From NCBI RefSeq assembly GCF_910592395.1, contig NC_088308.1:1674001-1738000 (forward strand): a DNA stretch of 64,000 nucleotides. The letters are read 5' to 3'. Every line of letters starts with the position of its first letter. The first letter of the stretch is position 1. Below the pieces are notes generated by a model. It searched no databases. It had not been told where the DNA came from and was given only the letters and a program-made list of their open reading frames with translations. Shown in pieces: positions 61,601 to 64,000 of this stretch. The translations under genes were made by a program, and so were the position numbers. Source of the stretch: Lineus longissimus (Eukaryota; Nemertea; Pilidiophora; Heteronemertea; Lineidae).

Positions 61601-63957
61601 GACCCTTTGGCCTAAACAGTTAGCTACATTTACTTTGCCAGTAGAAAAAAAGAAGTCTTGCTGACTGAACAAGCTCGACCTTATTTTCTGATTGTCTTTC
61701 ACTTTGTAGTCTACAAATGCCCATCTGGTTATAAAAAAGTTCGGACTGGCATATTGAGACGGAGGACAATCTGCAGGAAAAAAGGTGCGTTTGATTTTAT
61801 TTTTTCTCTTCGACGTATTTCGCAAGCTTCTTAGATTTACTTTACCTCCATTTTCATTTAGGAATGTTCAGAGAGGACTAAGGGCCGGGCCATGTCCACA
61901 ACCACTGTTATATTTCGTCTTTCCACTGCTGCTGTGTATCACCCACACATGTTATTATAGTCTCAAGATTCTAGGATACAGTCGCAAGAAAATGTTATCT
62001 GTCGTGCTGAGAAGATAGTGAAAGAGAATTACAAGTTACTACCAGTTATCAAAGAATATCTGACCGAGTCGATCACTATCGACATTGTTGTCAAAGTAAA
62101 GAGAAATATTTAACTCAACATGCTTCTAGATATTTTTATGTCAATATTTCAGCATGTGGTGTAGGCTTCAGATGGAAAAAGGGAAAATGCCGCTGTAAGT
62201 TGTGTACTAACCTAGAAATCAAACACCTCAGATCCAAAAAAAACCTAACTGGTAATGCAGCCACCTGGCCCAAACTCTTGACTTTTCGAAATAAAGAATT
62301 GATAATGCGGGTGAGGTAACAACAAGAGCATGTTTGGTTTCCTCAAAGGGTACTACAGCACCTAAAGACCCTTTGGCCTAAACAGTTAGCTACATTTACT
62401 TTGCCAGTAGAAAAAAAGAAGTCTTGCTGACTGAACAAGCTCGACCTTATTTTCTGATTGTCTTTCACTTTGTAGTCTACAAATGCCCATCTGGTTATAA
62501 AAAAGTTCGGACTGGCATATTGAGACGGAGGACAGTCTGCAGGAAAAAAGGTGCGTTTGATTTTATTTTTTCTCTTCGACGTATTTCGCAAGCTTCTTAG
62601 ATTTACTTTACCTCCATTTTCATTTAGGAATGTTCAGAGAGGACTAAGGGCCGGGCCATGTCCACAGCCACTGTTATATTTCGTCTTTCCACTGCTGCTG
62701 TGTATCACCCACACATGTTATTATAGTCTCAAGATTCTAGGATACAGTCGCAAGAAAATGTTATCTGTCGTGCTGAGAAGATAGTGAAAGAGAATTACAA
62801 GTTACTACCAGTTATCAAAGAATATCTGACCGAGTCGATCACTATCGACATTTGTTGTCAGAGTAAAGACAAAGATTTAACTCAACAGGCTTCTACAAAT
62901 TTCTATGTCAATATTTCAGCATGTGGTGTGGGCTACAGACGGAAAAAAGGAAAATGCCGCTGTAAGTTGTGTACTAACCAAGAAATAAAGCACTTCAGAT
63001 CAAAACAAACCTAACTGGAAATACAGACACCTGGCTGAAACTCTTGACTTTTCGAAATAAAGAATTGATAATGCGGGTGAGGTAACAACAAGAGCATGGT
63101 TGGTTTCCTAAAAGGGTACTACAGCACCTAAAGACCCTTTGGCCTAAACAGTTAGCTACATTTACTTTGCCAGTAGAAAAAAAGAAGTCTTGCTGACTGA
63201 ACAAGCTCGACCTTATTTTCTGATTGTCTTTCACTTTGTAGTCTACAAATGCCCATCTGGTTATAAAAAAGTTCGGACTGGCATATGGAGACGGAGGACA
63301 ATCTGCAGGAAAAAAGGTGCGTTTAATTTTATTTTTTCTCTTTGAATTTCTTCCCATGCTTCATAGATTCGTTTTACCTCCATTTTCATTTAGTAAAAAT
63401 ATTCTCTGGTCTGCTTAGAACAAAGTGAAAGGGAATTGACAGTTACTACCAGTAATCAATGTATATCTGACCGAGTCAATCACTATCGACATTGTTGTCA
63501 GAGTAAAGAGAAAGATTTAACTCAACATGCTTCTAGATATTTTTATGTCAATATTTCAGCATGTGGTGTAGGCTACAGATGGAAAAAGGGAAAATGCCGC
63601 TGTAAGTTGTATACTAATCTAGAAATCAAACACCTCTGATCCAAAAAAAACCTAACTGGTAATGCAGCCACCTGGCCCAAACTCTTGACTTTTCGAAATA
63701 AAGAATTGATAATGCGGGTGAGGTAACAACAAGAGCATGTTTGGTTTCCTAAAAGGGTCCTACAGCACCTAAAGTCCATTTGGCCTAAACAGTTAGCTAC
63801 ATTTACTTTGCCAGTAGAAAAAAAGAAGTCTTGCTGACTGAACAAGCTCGACCTTATTTTCTGATTGTCTTTCACTTTGTAGTCTACAAATGCCCATCTG
63901 GTTATAAAAAAGTTCGGACTGGCATATGGAGACGGAGGACAATCTGCAGGAAAAAAG
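28398..63957 (+). CDS. Giant secreted polycationic cysteine-array protein gene (3' end outside window)
   Basis: One plus-strand gene with at least 105 exons: 11 leading exons, 38 exons of 120 bases and 28 pairs of 42- and 75-base exons. I joined them because every exon is flanked by AG and GT, all internal junctions are phase 1, there is no second ATG plus signal peptide, and the reading frame never meets a stop. Total coding length is about 8,713 bases (about 2,904 residues), open to the right. Order: signal peptide; ten-Cys module; beta-defensin-like domain; C-x14-C mini-modules; six-Cys A/B modules; C/D modules. Array consensus charge is near +1000 with only one acidic residue per A/B module and none in C/D. 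The family is not one I recognise. Secretion is supported by the signal peptide; antimicrobial, mucus/matrix or adhesive function is only inferred. How many exons enter one mRNA is unknown, and phase uniformity permits any combination. Neighbour genes give no functional clue. Confidence 0.8.
28979..29209 (+). CDS. Giant gene exon 3: ten-cysteine basic module
   Basis: 231 bases, 77 residues, phase 1 on both sides, acceptor TCTCTTAG and donor GTAAGT. It has ten cysteines (module positions 4, 6, 11, 15, 31, 35, 41, 51, 58 and 61) and many Arg/Lys. The end, YRVCRAC followed by DLKKKG, resembles the end of the A/B modules (QCYRVC then KSKPG), so it may be a distant relative. I do not recognise a named domain. 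Confidence 0.8.
29626..29643 (+). CDS. Giant gene exon 4: candidate 18-base microexon
   Basis: A TTTCAG acceptor and a GTATGC donor frame 18 bases that preserve phase 1 and encode RCRSR between split glycines. The same CRSRG string opens the defensin-like exon 5. It is either a real microexon or the truncated remnant of a duplicated exon 5 start. Skipping it does not alter the frame. Confidence 0.4.
29689..29888. repeat. (CCTAA)40 tract, TTAGG telomere-type unit, in an intron
   Basis: An uninterrupted pentanucleotide run of 200 bases, 40 units, flanked on the right by degenerate TCTAA, CTTAA and TAAAA copies to about 29925. On the minus strand it reads TTAGG, the arthropod-type telomere repeat. 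It sits inside the intron between exons 4 and 5 of the giant gene. Origin could be slippage of a microsatellite or telomere repeat capture at a repaired break. Confidence 0.95.
30260..30427 (+). CDS. Giant gene exon 5: beta-defensin-like domain plus one C-x14-C module
   Basis: 168 bases, 56 residues, phase 1 on both sides, donor GTGAGT. The first six cysteines are spaced C-x6-C-x5-C-x9-C-x5-C-C, within the ranges of beta-defensins and the C-terminal half of big defensins, including GGQC before the second cysteine and VCCR at the end. Directly after it comes ACSRGYVRRYNGSQWQC, the two-cysteine mini-module that the next six exons repeat. No acidic residue follows the initial Glu. Known defensins are short secreted antimicrobial peptides; whether this domain is released or stays in a large protein is unknown. 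Confidence 0.75.
30428..30872. other. Intron between exons 5 and 6
   Basis: 445 bases between a GTGAGT donor and a TTTCTTCAG acceptor. Only a minus-strand shadow frame is present. Nothing else seen. Confidence 0.7.
30873..32697 (+). CDS. Giant gene exons 6-11: six single-copy C-x14-C mini-exons
   Basis: Exons at 30873-30935, 31206-31262, 31492-31548, 31827-31883, 32311-32367 and 32632-32697 (63, 57, 57, 57, 57 and 66 bases), all phase 1. Each encodes one module with the exact pattern C-x2-G-[YF]-x8-[WL]-x-C, for example CGSGYQHVFSSGRWKC and CPRGFRRVFFNGVWRC. The last has Leu in place of Trp (CSRGFNLLFVGGKLRC) and a HPI extension. They are diverged from one another, unlike the later arrays, and their introns (roughly 230-430 bases) are not similar. 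They look like older duplications of the exon 5 tail. Likely each forms one disulfide (inference). Confidence 0.82.
32698..33433. other. Intron before the A/B array, with a decayed array unit
   Basis: From about 33150 the sequence is related to array introns: GTGTTTTAACGATCAACAT at about 33157 matches the short array intron, CAAAAGCAAACCTG at about 33202 matches the 3' end of an A/B exon (donor lost), and 33220-33433 matches the B-to-A intron. The exon body between them is missing. Left of 33150 nothing was recognised. Confidence 0.65.
33434..44781 (+). CDS. Giant gene A/B exon array: 38 exons of 120 bases, each a six-cysteine 40-residue module
   Basis: Each exon has a TTCAG acceptor and GTAAGT donor, phase 1. 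Cys spacing is C-x4-C-x6-C-x14-C-x2-C-x3-C. Type A starts VCRRKRCRSTRQIC, type B GCKRKRCVLSKKIC; both continue RYGRK.VYRND, then GCRQCYRVCKSKPG. A has 17 basic and one acidic residue; B has 15 and one. A starts: 33434, 33718, 34334, 34618, 35234, 35850, 36134, 36750, 37366, 37982, 38550, 39166, 39782, 40066, 40682, 41298, 41914, 42198, 42814, 43430, 44046, 44662. B starts: 34002, 34902, 35518, 36418, 37034, 37650, 38266, 38834, 39450, 40350, 40966, 41582, 42482, 43098, 43714, 44330. No internal stop in this frame in any copy. Variation is small: Lys/Thr at module residue 19, Arg/Gln at 26, and occasional others. No named domain recognised. Confidence 0.85.
33434..44781. repeat. Higher-order tandem repeat of A, A' and B units
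   Basis: Exon-to-exon steps are 284 bases (A to B, A to A', A' to B) or 332 bases (B to A). These combine into blocks of 616 (AB), 900 (AA'B) and one of 1184 (ABA'B, 37982-39165). The second-position A exons with the short intron in front (33718, 34618, 36134, 38550, 40066 and 42198) are subtype A'. Introns are as conserved as exons. A 2132-base segment from 39782 is repeated from 41914 with shared private variants, so it was duplicated recently. Confidence 0.9.
44782..44996. other. Hybrid intron joining the two arrays
   Basis: The first 35-40 bases (GTAAGTCCGGTGAATAAAAT then TTAAGTTGGACCCA) match introns of the A/B array. From about 44833 (AAAATGTTCTCTCGCCTGCT) the sequence matches the D-to-C introns of the next array. 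It marks the point where two expanding arrays meet. Confidence 0.8.
44997..63957 (+). CDS. Giant gene C/D exon array: 28 pairs of 42- and 75-base exons
   Basis: C (14 codons) reads ACGVGYRWKKGKCR, with RRKKG, KWKNR or FRWKK variants. D (25 codons) reads FYKCPSGYKKVRTG, then I[W/L]RRRT[I/V]CRKK. Both are phase 1; C donor GTAAGT, D donor GTGCGT. C starts: 44997, 45641, 46282, 47047, 47689, 48330, 49095, 49737, 50502, 51144, 51790, 52430, 53195, 53837, 54478, 55119, 55884, 56526, 57167, 57932, 58574, 59215, 59980, 60746, 61388, 62153, 62920, 63560. D starts: 45322, 45963, 46604, 47370, 48011, 48652, 49418, 50059, 50825, 51471, 52111, 52752, 53518, 54159, 54800, 55441, 56207, 56848, 57489, 58255, 58896, 59537, 60303, 61069, 61710, 62476, 63242, 63883. 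Both modules echo the C-x2-G-[YF] start of exons 6-11. About 15 basic and no acidic residues per pair. The array runs off the window. Confidence 0.83.
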
Positions 63958-64000
63958 GTGCGTTTGATTTTATTTTTTCTCTTTGAATTTCTTCCCATGC
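44997..64000. repeat. Higher-order tandem repeat of C/D units
   Basis: C-to-C steps are about 641-642 bases, or 765 where the D-to-C intron is the long form. The ten long forms follow D exons starting at 46604, 48652, 50059, 52752, 55441, 57489, 59537, 60303, 61710 and 62476. They carry a roughly 124-base extra block containing GAATGTTCAGAGAGGACTAA. Steps of 642+641+765 make an exact 2048-base block seen from 55884 to 57932 and 57932 to 59980. The window ends inside an intron of this array. Confidence 0.9.

Noticed and set aside
45010-63998. Repeated 120- and 141-residue minus-strand frames and 77-residue plus-strand frames in each C/D unit
   Set aside because: They run through introns and D exons in antisense, or through the long intron in another frame, and have no domain or start context. 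Phase-1 exons with consistent acceptors and donors explain the region better.

Overview
This is nuclear DNA from a multicellular animal, most likely an invertebrate. Every convincing gene is split by GT-AG introns, the introns are AT-rich and long, and two genes (an SLC6 transporter and a phospholipid phosphatase) have metazoan-type exon structures. CpG is not depleted, as would be expected in vertebrate DNA. A 40-copy CCTAA tract (TTAGG on the other strand, the arthropod-type telomere unit) lies in one intron, but as a microsatellite it does not identify the phylum. No bacterial, viral or organellar gene was seen.

Layout. (1) 1-9666, minus strand: the 5' six coding exons of an SLC6 Na+/Cl--dependent amino-acid transporter of glycine/proline type; the 3' exons lie beyond base 1. 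A truncated duplicate of exon 5 sits in an intron and a foldback element sits just upstream. (2) 11835-21885, minus strand: three paralogous genes in tandem. Each encodes an Arg/His-rich N-terminus, a hairpin of two membrane segments and a variable tail; two of the three tails end in a PPxY motif. Minisatellites, one carrying a 16-base palindrome in every unit, lie between the first two. (3) 23722-26176, minus strand: a complete five-exon phospholipid phosphatase (PLPP/LPP) gene with all three catalytic motifs. (4) 28398 to beyond the right end, plus strand: one enormous secreted-protein gene.

The last gene is the main discovery. A signal peptide is followed by a ten-cysteine module, a beta-defensin-like six-cysteine domain, six mini-exons each encoding a two-cysteine motif with fixed spacing, then 38 tandem 120-base exons (two types, A and B, each a six-cysteine 40-residue module), then 28 tandem pairs of a 42-base exon (C) and a 75-base exon (D). 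Every exon-exon junction is phase 1, so any subset of exons can be joined in frame. If all were used, the product would exceed 2,900 residues, with about 340 array cysteines and a net charge near +1000 by consensus count, and it would still be incomplete. The true frame has no ATG inside the exons and is interrupted by short introns, so simple ORF finding sees only shadow frames. Both arrays show higher-order repeat periods (616, 900 and 1184 bases; 641, 765 and 2048 bases), recent segmental duplication and conversion-like chimeric copies, with introns as homogenised as exons.

The genes do not form an operon or an obvious pathway. The transporter, hairpin proteins and phosphatase are all membrane proteins on the minus strand; the giant gene is on the plus strand and appears to be a lineage-specific, rapidly expanding secreted polycation whose function is unknown (antimicrobial, mucus/matrix or adhesive roles are guesses).
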